The notes beneath the pieces were generated by a model. The model saw only the letters and a program-made list of their open reading frames with translations. It made no database searches and was not told where the DNA came from. 53,280 nucleotides of DNA, taken from NCBI RefSeq assembly GCF_913054395.1, contig NZ_CAJXIP010000005.1:1-53280 (forward strand), written 5' to 3'. Origin of the DNA: an uncultured Roseovarius sp. (GTDB lineage Bacteria; Pseudomonadota; Alphaproteobacteria; Rhodobacterales; Rhodobacteraceae). Positions 16,769 to 24,700 of this stretch are shown one piece after another; position 1 is the first letter of the stretch, and every line of letters starts with the position of its first letter. Made by a program: the position numbers and the translations under genes.

Positions 16769-17554
16769 CTATTTGCCCTTCCAGACCGGATCGCGTTTTT
16801 CAGAGAAGGCGCGCGCCCCCTCCAACTGATCCTCGGAGGCATAAAGGGTGTCCACCGTCGCCAGTTGGCGCTTGGTGATCCGGTTCATCGCATCCTGAAA
16901 GCGCAGCGCCTCGGCATCGCGCACGATTTCCTTGATCGCCGCATAGACCAGCGGCGGGCCGGAGGCCAGTTGGTCGGCCATGGCGCGGGCCTCGGCCATC
17001 AGGCGGTCGCCCGCGTGCAGGTGATTGACGAGGCCCCAGCGGGCGGCCTCCTGGGCGTCAAGCCAGCGACCGGTCAGCAACATTTCCATTGCGATATGAT
17101 AGGGGATGCGTTTGGGCAGCTTGATGCTGGCGGCATCGGCCACCGTGCCGGAGCGGATTTCGGGCAGGGCAAAGCTTGCGTGATCCGCCGCCAGGATGAT
17201 ATCCGCCGAAAGCGCCAGTTCAAGCCCGCCGCCACAGCAAATCCCGTTGACTGCGGCGATCACCGGCTTGTTGAGGTCACGCAGTTCCTGAAGGCCGCCA
17301 AAGCCACCGACGCCGTAATCGCCATCGACCGCGTCACCCTCTGCTGCCGCCTTGAGATCCCAGCCGGGACAGAAGAATTTGTCGCCCGCCCCGGTGACGA
17401 GCGCCACGCGCAGGTCCGGATCGTCGCGGAAATCGCGAAACACCTCGCCCATGATCCCGCTGGTTTCAAGGTCGATGGCATTGGCCTTGGGGCGATCAAG
17501 CGTCACCTCGAGAACGGCGCCGCGACGTTCGGTTTTCAGGGGGCTATGGGTCAT
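16769..17554 (-). CDS. caiD: Crotonobetainyl-CoA hydratase (CaiD-like enoyl-CoA hydratase)
   Basis: A 261-residue crotonase-fold enzyme. It shares striking blocks with E. coli CaiD: LDRPKANAID near the N-terminus, GWDLKAAAEGD (about 65-75), GGGLELALSADI in the oxyanion-hole region, SFALPE, and the terminus EKRDPVWKGK. CaiD hydrates crotonobetainyl-CoA to L-carnitinyl-CoA. Start ATG 17554 gives the family N-terminus; the frame continues upstream antisense to nothing known. It overlaps the CoA-ligase gene by 4 bases and is the last gene of the carnitine cluster. It would feed carnitine to the L-carnitine dehydrogenase encoded upstream in the cluster. Confidence 0.88.
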   Translation of the reverse strand: MTHSPLKTERRGAVLEVTLDRPKANAIDLETSGIMGEVFRDFRDDPDLRVALVTGAGDKFFCPGWDLKAAAEGDAVDGDYGVGGFGGLQELRDLNKPVIAAVNGICCGGGLELALSADIILAADHASFALPEIRSGTVADAASIKLPKRIPYHIAMEMLLTGRWLDAQEAARWGLVNHLHAGDRLMAEARAMADQLASGPPLVYAAIKEIVRDAEALRFQDAMNRITKRQLATVDTLYASEDQLEGARAFSEKRDPVWKGK

Positions 17555-19593
17555 TCGGGGTCTCCGGTCCGGATCAGGGCATCTGCGGCCACGGCGAAAT
17601 CCGCGCCGCAGATCAATGGGTTGATTTCTATTTCGTCTAGCTGCGCGGCATGGGCGATGACATAAGCCTGCACTGCCAGAACGGCCCGTGCAATGGCCTC
17701 TGTGTCCACCCCCGGTTTGCCGCGATATCCGGCGAGAAGCGGGGCGATACGCAGCCGGGTCAGGGCGCCAAGGATATCGTCCTTCCCGGCCGGTAGCAAA
17801 AGCGACTGGCTGTCGGCCATCACTTCGGTCAGGACACCGCCCGCCGCAAGCGTCAGCACGAAGCCATGCGCCGGGTCGCGAAGGACGCCGATCAACAGCT
17901 CGACAAGCCCGCCCGCAACCATGGTCTCGACAAGAAAGCCGGGGCTGTCCATGCGCGCGGCGGCGGCGGTCACGGCTTCGACATCGCATAGGTTGAGTGC
18001 GACCAGCCCCGCCTCGGATTTATGCGCGACGCCTTGCCCCTTGAGAACGACAGGAAAGCCAAGCTCTGCGGCGGCGTCGGCGGCCTCTTGCGGGGTGTTC
18101 GGGCAAAGCGACGCAGGCACCGAAAGCCCGAATCTGGCCAGTGCGCGCTTGGCCTCGGCCTCGGGGAGCATGCGCAAGGGGCCCGGCGTGCCGGGGGCCA
18201 GGATCGGCGGCGGCAGAGCGCCGGCGCGTCCCAACTGCGCGGCAAGCGCGATTGCGCTCAGCCCATCGTCAAGCCCGATCAGCGGGATCAGACCGGTAGC
18301 AAGGCAGCGCTCGATCATCGGCTCTGGCAGGGTCTCGGGAAGGGTGGACAAGAGCGCCAGAGGCTTGCCCGCCTCTGCGCGCGCGGCACCGGCGGCGTCA
18401 ATCACGCAATCCCAGGCCGAAGGATCACAGCGATCCGCGCGCGGGAAATCGACGATGATACAGCCCATCGCCACATCGCCCGCCAGCATAGCCAGGAAGG
18501 TATCCCGCATGCGGTCGACGTCACCCCAAATAAATGTATGGTAATCCAATGGGTTGGCAAGTGCCACACGTGGCCCTAGCGCCGCGCGCAGGCCCGCGAT
18601 CTGGGCCTCTGCGAGCGGTGGAAACATCAGGTCATGCTCGACCGCGCTATCCGCCATCAAGCTCGCCTCGCCCCCCGAACAGGACAATGAAACGATCCGG
18701 TTCGAGGGCAGCGGCCCCGCCAGATGCAAAAGCTTGAGGGTCTCGAGCAGGGCGGGCAGGCCATCGACCTGTGCCACACCGAGGCGTGCCAGAAGTGCGC
18801 GGGCACCGGCGTTGGATCCAGCCAGAGACGCGGTATGCGAAATCGCTGCGGCGCGCGCCTGCTCGGACTTGCCTGCCTTGAGCGCCACGATCGGCTTGCC
18901 AAGCCTTCGTGCTTCCTGGGCGAGGGCCTCGAACCCGGCCAGCTCACCGATTCCCTCGATATGCAGACCAAGGGCGGTAACGCGGCGATCGGCCAGTAGT
19001 GCGCGGCCCAGATGCGCCAGGTCCAGTTGCGCCTGATTGCCGACAGTCATCAGATAGGCAATCGGCAGGCCGCGCGTCTGCATGCTGAGATTGATCGCGA
19101 TGTTGGAACTTTGCGTCAGGATCGCCACGCCGCTTTCAACACGACGCCCGCCATGCTGATCCGGCCATAAAAGAGCGCCATCGAGATAGTTGATGAACCC
19201 ATAGCAATTGGGGCCGATGATCGGCATGGCGCCAGCGGCCTCTAACAGACGATCCTGCAAGGCGTCGCCATCGCCGGTCTCGGCCTGCATCTCGCGAAAT
19301 CCGCTGGCGAAACAGACCGCTCCACCCGCGTCCATCGCCGAAAGACGTGCCACAACATCAAGCGTGGCCTCGCGATTGACGCCAATGAAAACCGCGTCCG
19401 GCACTCCGGGCAGGTCATCAAGGCTGGCAAAGGCCGCACGCCCTGCTATTTCCGATCGTGTCGGGTGAACCGGCCATACCGGCCCGCCATAGCCGATCTT
19501 GCCAGATTGCTCGATCACCGATGTACACCAGGCGCCGCCGCCGACGACCGCGACAGAAGCGGGGCGCAAAAGCCGGTCCAACGAGCGCATCAT
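17551..19593 (-). CDS. NDP-forming acyl-CoA ligase (acetate-CoA ligase family), probably betaine-specific
   Basis: A 680-residue single-chain NDP-forming acyl-CoA synthetase. The order is CoA-binding Rossmann domain (about 5-130), two succinyl-CoA-ligase-like flavodoxin domains (about 145-450, with the phospho-His in ISHTASLAGS near residue 258), and an ATP-grasp domain (about 465-675, with GFPVVLKGQGVAHKSEAG). These enzymes make acyl-CoA with ATP or GTP and release ADP or GDP. Here it overlaps the CaiD-like hydratase by 4 bases, so gamma-butyrobetaine, crotonobetaine or carnitine are the likely acids, in place of the AMP-forming CaiC of enterics. A 252-base gap with an inverted repeat separates it from the acyl-CoA dehydrogenase. 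Confidence 0.88.
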   Translation of the reverse strand: MMRSLDRLLRPASVAVVGGGAWCTSVIEQSGKIGYGGPVWPVHPTRSEIAGRAAFASLDDLPGVPDAVFIGVNREATLDVVARLSAMDAGGAVCFASGFREMQAETGDGDALQDRLLEAAGAMPIIGPNCYGFINYLDGALLWPDQHGGRRVESGVAILTQSSNIAINLSMQTRGLPIAYLMTVGNQAQLDLAHLGRALLADRRVTALGLHIEGIGELAGFEALAQEARRLGKPIVALKAGKSEQARAAAISHTASLAGSNAGARALLARLGVAQVDGLPALLETLKLLHLAGPLPSNRIVSLSCSGGEASLMADSAVEHDLMFPPLAEAQIAGLRAALGPRVALANPLDYHTFIWGDVDRMRDTFLAMLAGDVAMGCIIVDFPRADRCDPSAWDCVIDAAGAARAEAGKPLALLSTLPETLPEPMIERCLATGLIPLIGLDDGLSAIALAAQLGRAGALPPPILAPGTPGPLRMLPEAEAKRALARFGLSVPASLCPNTPQEAADAAAELGFPVVLKGQGVAHKSEAGLVALNLCDVEAVTAAAARMDSPGFLVETMVAGGLVELLIGVLRDPAHGFVLTLAAGGVLTEVMADSQSLLLPAGKDDILGALTRLRIAPLLAGYRGKPGVDTEAIARAVLAVQAYVIAHAAQLDEIEINPLICGADFAVAADALIRTGDPE

Positions 19594-19627
19594 TGGCGAC
19601 CACCTGCGTTTGCCGCGCAGTCGGAAG

Positions 19628-19658
19628 CCTCCGGCGGGGATATTTCCGGCAAGAAGAA
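19628..19658 (+). repeat. Dispersed GGCAAGAAGAA repeat (copy 2, inverted partner of 19786-19816)
   Basis: A 31-base unit containing CCTCCGGCGGGGATATTT followed by CCGGCAAGAAGAA. The inverse copy at 19786-19816 matches 28 of 31 bases by eye. Both sit in the 252-base gap between the acyl-CoA dehydrogenase and CoA-ligase genes, where I see no coding sequence. Confidence 0.8.
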
Positions 19659-19785
19659 TTGGCAGTAACGCGATATTAACCGAGGACCGTCAAGTTGAAG
19701 GTACGGTACAGGCGGGGACGCCGATGACCGTGCAAGGAGAAGAGGCATGACCTTTTCACCGGGGGGGGCTTTGCGGCCTCCCCTT

Positions 19786-19816
19786 TTCTTCTTGCTCCAA
19801 ATATCCCCGCCGGAGG
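19786..19816 (-). repeat. Dispersed GGCAAGAAGAA-type repeat (copy 3, minus strand)
   Basis: Read on the minus strand it gives CCTCCGGCGGGGATATTT then GGAGCAAGAAGAA, differing from copy 2 at three adjacent positions. Together the pair could form a long stem in the carnitine-operon transcript, with a 127-base loop. Confidence 0.8.
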
Positions 19817-19845
19817 CATTAGCTCTCTTTTGGACTGCCATTGCC

Positions 19846-21006
19846 TCAGGCCCCCAAGGGGCGAAGCAGGTCGCGGCTTATGATGTGGCGCTGAATCTCG
19901 CTTGTTCCGTCCCATATCCGCTCGACCCGTGCATCGCGCCAGAAACGCTCTATGGGGAAATCGTTCATCAACCCCATGCCGCCATAGATCTGTAGAGTGG
20001 CATCGGTGACCCGCGCCAGCATTTCCGAGGCGTAGAGTTTGGCGCTGGCGATTTCGCGATTGGCGGGCAGGCCCTGATCCAGCCGCCAGGCCGCGTTGAG
20101 GGTCAGCAGGTCGGCGGCGTCAATTTCCGTGATCATATCGGCGATCTGAAAGCTGACCCCTTGGAATTTACCGATCTGCTGGCCGAATTGTTCGCGTTCG
20201 GCGGCATAGTGCAGCGCGTAGTCAAAACAGCGCCGCGCGCGCCCGACACTCATCGTGGCAACCGTGATCCGGGTGGCATAGAGCCACTCGTTCATCACTG
20301 CAAAGCCGCCATCGACCTCGCCCAGCACCTGGGCATCGGGCAGACGGCAATCGTCGAATTCCAGGATCATGTTCTTGTAGCCCCGGTGGCTCACGGATTC
20401 ATATCCGTTCCGGATCGTGAAGCCTGGCGTGCCGCGATCAACCAGAAAGGTGGTGATCCGTTTCTTGGGGCCCTTCGGTGTCTGATCCTCGCCGGTGGCG
20501 ACAAAGACGATCAGGAAGTCGGCATGGTCGGCCCCCGAGATGAAATGTTTGGTGCCATTGAGAACCCAATCGCCCCCCTCGCGCCGGGCGCTGCACTTCA
20601 TACCACGCACATCTGACCCGGCGCCCGGTTCGGTCATCGCAAGCGCGTCCATCCGCTCGCCGCGCACCGCCGGAAGAAGGTAACGCTCGCGCTGTTCGCC
20701 CTCGCAGGCCATCAGAATGTTCTGCGGGCGGCCAAAGAAGTGGTTGAGCGCCATCGACCCGCGCCCCAGTTCGCGCTCGACCAGTGCGAATTCAAGATGA
20801 TTCAGGCCCGCGCCACCCACCTCTTCGGGGAAATTGCAGGCATAAAACCCAAGATCAATCGTCTTTTGCCTGATCCGTTCGGCCACCTCCGCAGGTACCT
20901 CGCCGGTGCGCTCGACCTCGGCTTCATGCGGGTAGATCTCGTTCTCGACAAAGCTGCGCACCGCTTTGACGATCATCTCCTGTTCGTCGCTCAGTCCGAA
21001 ATTCAT
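19846..21006 (-). CDS. Acyl-CoA dehydrogenase, probable gamma-butyrobetainyl-CoA dehydrogenase
   Basis: A 386-residue acyl-CoA dehydrogenase of normal length with the FAD-binding motifs ALAMTEPGAGSDV (near 130) and QIYGGMGLMNDFP (near 340). The usual catalytic base is Glu in the (Y)EGT motif; here the motif reads ERIWDGTSEIQR, with Asp in that place. It should introduce the double bond into gamma-butyrobetainyl-CoA to make crotonobetainyl-CoA, the substrate of the CaiD-like hydratase. Electrons would go to ETF. It begins one base after the L-carnitine dehydrogenase stop, so the two are tightly linked. The substrate is inferred from context, not from sequence. Confidence 0.88.
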   Translation of the reverse strand: MNFGLSDEQEMIVKAVRSFVENEIYPHEAEVERTGEVPAEVAERIRQKTIDLGFYACNFPEEVGGAGLNHLEFALVERELGRGSMALNHFFGRPQNILMACEGEQRERYLLPAVRGERMDALAMTEPGAGSDVRGMKCSARREGGDWVLNGTKHFISGADHADFLIVFVATGEDQTPKGPKKRITTFLVDRGTPGFTIRNGYESVSHRGYKNMILEFDDCRLPDAQVLGEVDGGFAVMNEWLYATRITVATMSVGRARRCFDYALHYAAEREQFGQQIGKFQGVSFQIADMITEIDAADLLTLNAAWRLDQGLPANREIASAKLYASEMLARVTDATLQIYGGMGLMNDFPIERFWRDARVERIWDGTSEIQRHIISRDLLRPLGA

Positions 21007-21007
21007 A

Positions 21008-22417
21008 TCACTTATCCTTGTGCAAAGCGGCCAGCGCCTCGACCCGCGCCAGAACCCCGGGCAGGGGATCGCACGAGCGGCGCGTTTCGAGGTTCACATG
21101 CAGCATGAACTGATCCGCGGTTGCCAGAACCGCGCCATCGCTTTCGCGCTTCATCTCGTGATAGCAGCGCAGTTTCTTTCCCTCGCCCTGGGTCACGCGG
21201 GTTTCGACGGTGACGTGTTCGCCGGCTTGTGCCTCGGACAGGAACCTGATCGTGGTCTCGGCGGTGAAATAGCTGTTACCTGCCTCTATATAGGCGGCGT
21301 CGGCGCCGACATGGGTCATCACCGCATCGGCGGCATCGCTGAACAGCTGCCCATATCGGCCCTCGTTCATATGGCCGTTGTAATCGGTCCAGTCGGCCGG
21401 AATGACGCGGCGCGCACTTACGATCGGCGGGCCATCCTCAAGGGCGGGGCGGAACGTCACCTGATGCTCGTTGATCAGCCGACCGGCGGCGTTGCCTTGT
21501 TGGCGAAGGGCGCGCATCATTGCGATCAGGTTGTTGTCGCGCTTGCGCTCAAGCTCTCGGATGCTCAGGTGGCCCGATTGCGCATCGGACTGATCGGCAA
21601 TCATCTGGGTCAACTCTTCGGTCAGTTCCGGCACATCCATCAGCTTGGTCCAGGGCCATTGAAGGCAGGGGCCGAACTGATCAATGAAATGCTTCATCCC
21701 GGCCTCGCCCCCGGCGATGCGGTAGGTCTCGAACAGGCCCATCTGCCCCCATCTCAGGCCGAATCCAAAGCGGATCGCGTTGTCGATCTCCTCAGTGGTG
21801 GCAATACCGTCCTTGATAAGCCAGAGTGCCTCGCGCCACACCGCCTCAAGGAAGCGGTCGGCAATGTGTGCGTCGATTTCCTTTTTGACATGAAGAGGAT
21901 AGAGGCCAAGCGCCGTCAATGTGGCGCTGGCTCGGGTCACCAGGTCGGCGCTGTTTTTCTCGGTGGTCACCAGTTCGATCAGCGGCAAGAGATAGACCGG
22001 GTTGAAGGGGTGCGTCACCACGATCTGTTCAGGGCGCGTGGCGCAGCCCTGCAACTCCGACGGCTTGAAGCCAGAGGTTGACGAGCCGATGATCGCATCG
22101 GCATCGCAATGCTCCTGAAGGGTCTGATAGACCTTGCGCTTGAGGGCGAGGCGCTCGGGCACGCTTTCCTGAATCCATGATGCCCCCGCGACGGCCTCTG
22201 ACATGGTGTCGTGAAAACTCAGGGTGCCCTCGGCGGGCAGGGCCACATCGTAAAGCATCGGAAGCGCGTGGCGCGCATTGCCAAGCACCTCGCCGATCTT
22301 GCGCCCGGCCTCCGGGTCGGGGTCGAACACCCGCACATCCCAGCCGTTGAGCAGGAACCGCGCCGCCCATCCGCCGCCGATCACGCCGCCGCCGATAATT
22401 GCCGCTGTTTTCGTCAT
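21008..22417 (-). CDS. lcdH: L-carnitine dehydrogenase fused to a hotdog thioesterase
   Basis: A 469-residue two-domain enzyme. Residues 1-320 are a 3-hydroxyacyl-CoA dehydrogenase-like domain with the NAD motif GGGVIG (9-14). About 335-460 form a 4HBT hotdog thioesterase domain (DWTDYNGHMNEGRYGQLFSDA). The first domain oxidises L-carnitine to 3-dehydrocarnitine. The second fits hydrolysis of betainyl-CoA, the product of the BKACE enzyme, to glycine betaine. This fusion is known for L-carnitine dehydrogenases that sit beside BKACE genes. The ATG follows AGGAG. It lies between the lipocalin gene (13-base gap) and the acyl-CoA dehydrogenase (1-base gap). Confidence 0.92.
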   Translation of the reverse strand: MTKTAAIIGGGVIGGGWAARFLLNGWDVRVFDPDPEAGRKIGEVLGNARHALPMLYDVALPAEGTLSFHDTMSEAVAGASWIQESVPERLALKRKVYQTLQEHCDADAIIGSSTSGFKPSELQGCATRPEQIVVTHPFNPVYLLPLIELVTTEKNSADLVTRASATLTALGLYPLHVKKEIDAHIADRFLEAVWREALWLIKDGIATTEEIDNAIRFGFGLRWGQMGLFETYRIAGGEAGMKHFIDQFGPCLQWPWTKLMDVPELTEELTQMIADQSDAQSGHLSIRELERKRDNNLIAMMRALRQQGNAAGRLINEHQVTFRPALEDGPPIVSARRVIPADWTDYNGHMNEGRYGQLFSDAADAVMTHVGADAAYIEAGNSYFTAETTIRFLSEAQAGEHVTVETRVTQGEGKKLRCYHEMKRESDGAVLATADQFMLHVNLETRRSCDPLPGVLARVEALAALHKDK

Positions 22418-22430
22418 TTTTCCACTCCTG

Positions 22431-22949
22431 TTAGCGCTGGATCATTGCGCCGATGTCATATCCGTTGAAATCCAGAACCTCGCGTGCGGCCGTGATCCGG
22501 TCAGCACCACCTTTGACGCTTCGATCCAGTACCCAGCCATAGCCCCCATCCGGCGCGCCGATGGCGGCGGTGCGATAGCCCTCATCGACCCAGATCACCC
22601 AGAGATCGCGCGCCGCGCCACCCTTGGGATCGGTAAGACGCCAGCGGTTGGGACCAAGCGGTTTGGCTTGCCAGACCTCGCCGGCACCCTCGCAATCGCC
22701 ATTGGCCGCGCAGGCGCGAACAACCAGTTCAAAAGCCTCATGGCCTTGCCTATCACGCAGATAGCTGACCTGCCTTAGCCCCTCGTCACCGGGATAATGG
22801 CCGCGTAGGTGCCATGCACCCGCCAGGCGGCTGACATCGCTGCGGCTGGTATAGGTCAGCGGGCGTGAGGTGTCGCGATAGCCCGCAGCCTCCGGTGCGG
22901 CGCAGGCCGCTACCAGACTCCCGAAGGCCAAAGCGACACAGACCCTCAT
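22431..22949 (-). CDS. Lipocalin-family lipoprotein in the carnitine operon
   Basis: A 172-residue lipoprotein. The signal peptide ends in a lipobox (LVAACAAP, lipidated Cys16). The rest looks like a bacterial lipocalin barrel: an N-terminal GAWHLRGHYP in the place of the GxW motif, and a C-terminal APDGGYGWVLDRS strand typical of Blc proteins. Lipocalins bind small hydrophobic or amphipathic ligands at the outer membrane. Its start overlaps the SDR stop by 4 bases, so it is truly part of the operon. A role in binding acyl-carnitine, betaine lipid or a membrane-derived precursor is an inference; the family assignment itself is moderately secure. Confidence 0.75.
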   Translation of the reverse strand: MRVCVALAFGSLVAACAAPEAAGYRDTSRPLTYTSRSDVSRLAGAWHLRGHYPGDEGLRQVSYLRDRQGHEAFELVVRACAANGDCEGAGEVWQAKPLGPNRWRLTDPKGGAARDLWVIWVDEGYRTAAIGAPDGGYGWVLDRSVKGGADRITAAREVLDFNGYDIGAMIQR

Positions 22950-23710
22950 GGCACAAGGGTTTCCGTATGCCCGTCCACCGCCAGAACCTGCCCCGAAATC
23001 TTGCGTGCGGCAGGCGAGGCGAGGAACAACGCCATATCCGCCAGATCATCGACATCGACCCAACTGCGCAGGCTCACGCCCTTGACGTATTGCGCGCGCA
23101 CCTCGTCTTGGGTTTTGCCGCCTGCCGCCGCTTCCATCGCCACGACGCGGTCCATCCGGTCGCCCTCGACCGCGCCCGGTGCAATCGCGTTGACGCGTAC
23201 CCCGACTGGACCAAGCTCCATCGCGAGGGTCTTGGTCAGGCCGACCAAACCCCATTTCGCCGCCGCATAGGGTGCGCGCAGCGGATAGCCGAACAGCCCT
23301 GCGGTCGACGTGGTGATCAGGATCAACCCATTGCCCTGTGCACGCATCACCCGTGCCGCCCATCGACAGGTCAGGAAGGTGCCCGACAGGTTCACGTCAA
23401 GACAGGCGCGCCATGCGTCATAGTCCAGATCCTCGATCCGCCCCGCAGGGCCGCCGGTGCCCGCATTGGCGCAGACCACATCGACGCCGCCCCATGCCTG
23501 TTCCACATCAGCGAAAAACCCCTCCATCCGGGCCTCGTCGGTGACATCGGCCTGGGTTGCGATGAAATCGGGATGGGCGGCCCTGAGGCGGGCGACCGCC
23601 TCGCCATCGGCATCACAGATCGCCACCCGGTCACCGCGCGCCGCAAAGCGTTTGGCAAGGCCAAGCCCGATCCCCGACGCGCCGCCGGTGATCAGAACGC
23701 GCATGCTCAT
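22946..23710 (-). CDS. Short-chain dehydrogenase/reductase in the carnitine operon
   Basis: A 254-residue classical SDR. The cofactor motif is TGGASGIG (residues 8-15) with Asp at the end of strand two (CDADG), favouring NAD(H). NAG is present as ANAGT, and the catalytic YAAAK sits after an ITTSTAG serine segment. The C-terminus GQVLAVDGHTETLVP is normal. It overlaps the BKACE stop and the lipocalin start by 4 bases each. Because L-carnitine oxidation is already covered by LcdH, this enzyme may act on D-carnitine, another hydroxy-betaine, or 3-hydroxybutyrate derived from the acetoacetyl product. None of these can be chosen from sequence. Confidence 0.88.
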   Translation of the reverse strand: MSMRVLITGGASGIGLGLAKRFAARGDRVAICDADGEAVARLRAAHPDFIATQADVTDEARMEGFFADVEQAWGGVDVVCANAGTGGPAGRIEDLDYDAWRACLDVNLSGTFLTCRWAARVMRAQGNGLILITTSTAGLFGYPLRAPYAAAKWGLVGLTKTLAMELGPVGVRVNAIAPGAVEGDRMDRVVAMEAAAGGKTQDEVRAQYVKGVSLRSWVDVDDLADMALFLASPAARKISGQVLAVDGHTETLVP

Positions 23711-24621
23711 CCGCGCGGTGCCTGTTTGGTGAGGCGCAGCTTGTCACGGACTTCTTGCGGGCCGATCACCCGCGCACCGAGGTTTTCGATAATTCCGACG
23801 GCGCGTTCGACAAGCTGTGCGTTGGTCGCCAGAACGCCGCGATCCAGCATCAGGTTATCCTCAAGCCCGACCCGCACATTGCCCCCGGCCAGAACGCTGG
23901 CCGCCACATAGGGCATCTGGTTGCGGCCAAGGCTAAAGGCGGAAAATGTCCAGTTATCCGGCACGTTGTTGACCATCGCCATGAAGGTGTTGAGGTCATC
24001 CGGCGCACCCCACGGCACCCCCATGCACAACTGCACAAGCGCATCGGGTTCCAGAATGCCGTCGGCGACAAGCTGTTTGGCAAACCAGAGGTGGCCGGTG
24101 TCAAAGGCCTCGATCTCTGGCTTGACGCCAAGGTCGGTCATCATCCGGCCCATCGCCCGAAGCATGCCGGGGGTGTTGGTCATCACGTAATCGGCCTCGG
24201 CGAAATTCATCGTGCCGCAATCGAGCGTGCAGATTTCCGGCAGGCATTCGGCCACATGCGCGACCCTCTCTGTCGCGCCCGCCATATCGGTGCCTGCCGC
24301 TTTCGGGGGAAGCGGATTTTCAACCCCGCCAAACACGATATCGCCGCCCATCCCGGCGGTCAGGTTAAGCACCACATCGGTGGCGCTGTCGCGGATGCGG
24401 TCGGTGACTTCGCGAAACAGGCCAGGATCACGGCTTGGCGCGCCGGTTTCGGGATCGCGCACATGGCAATGCACCACGGCAGCCCCGGCCTTGGCGGCCG
24501 CAATCGCGCTATTGGCGATCTGTTCGGGCGAGCGCGGCACATGCGGGCTCTTGTCCTGTGTGCTCCCCGATCCGGTGATGGCACAGGTGATGAAAACCTC
24601 GCGGTTCATGGTAAGCGGCAT
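23707..24621 (-). CDS. BKACE-family enzyme, probable 3-dehydrocarnitine:acetyl-CoA acyltransferase
   Basis: A 304-residue beta-keto acid cleavage enzyme (BKACE, formerly DUF849; 3-keto-5-aminohexanoate cleavage family). The N-terminus VFITCAITGSG and the zinc ligands HCHVRD (His51, His53) are diagnostic. BKACE enzymes react a beta-keto acid with acetyl-CoA; with 3-dehydrocarnitine the products are acetoacetyl-CoA and betainyl-CoA. The neighbouring L-carnitine dehydrogenase-thioesterase fusion makes 3-dehydrocarnitine the most likely substrate. The ATG at 24621 follows GGAGG. It is the promoter-proximal gene of the operon and is divergent from the AraC-type regulator. Confidence 0.92.
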   Translation of the reverse strand: MPLTMNREVFITCAITGSGSTQDKSPHVPRSPEQIANSAIAAAKAGAAVVHCHVRDPETGAPSRDPGLFREVTDRIRDSATDVVLNLTAGMGGDIVFGGVENPLPPKAAGTDMAGATERVAHVAECLPEICTLDCGTMNFAEADYVMTNTPGMLRAMGRMMTDLGVKPEIEAFDTGHLWFAKQLVADGILEPDALVQLCMGVPWGAPDDLNTFMAMVNNVPDNWTFSAFSLGRNQMPYVAASVLAGGNVRVGLEDNLMLDRGVLATNAQLVERAVGIIENLGARVIGPQEVRDKLRLTKQAPRG

Positions 24622-24700
24622 GGTGTCCTCCGGGGATAGTGTTCCGGGCTAGCCTAGCGCGCTGGTGCTGCTATATATCTTGCCGTAAAAGACAAAAATC

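Noticed and set aside
19590..19841. Minus-strand frame of 83 codons spanning the gap in the carnitine operon
   Set aside because: It is made largely of the two dispersed repeat copies and has no ribosome site or family match.
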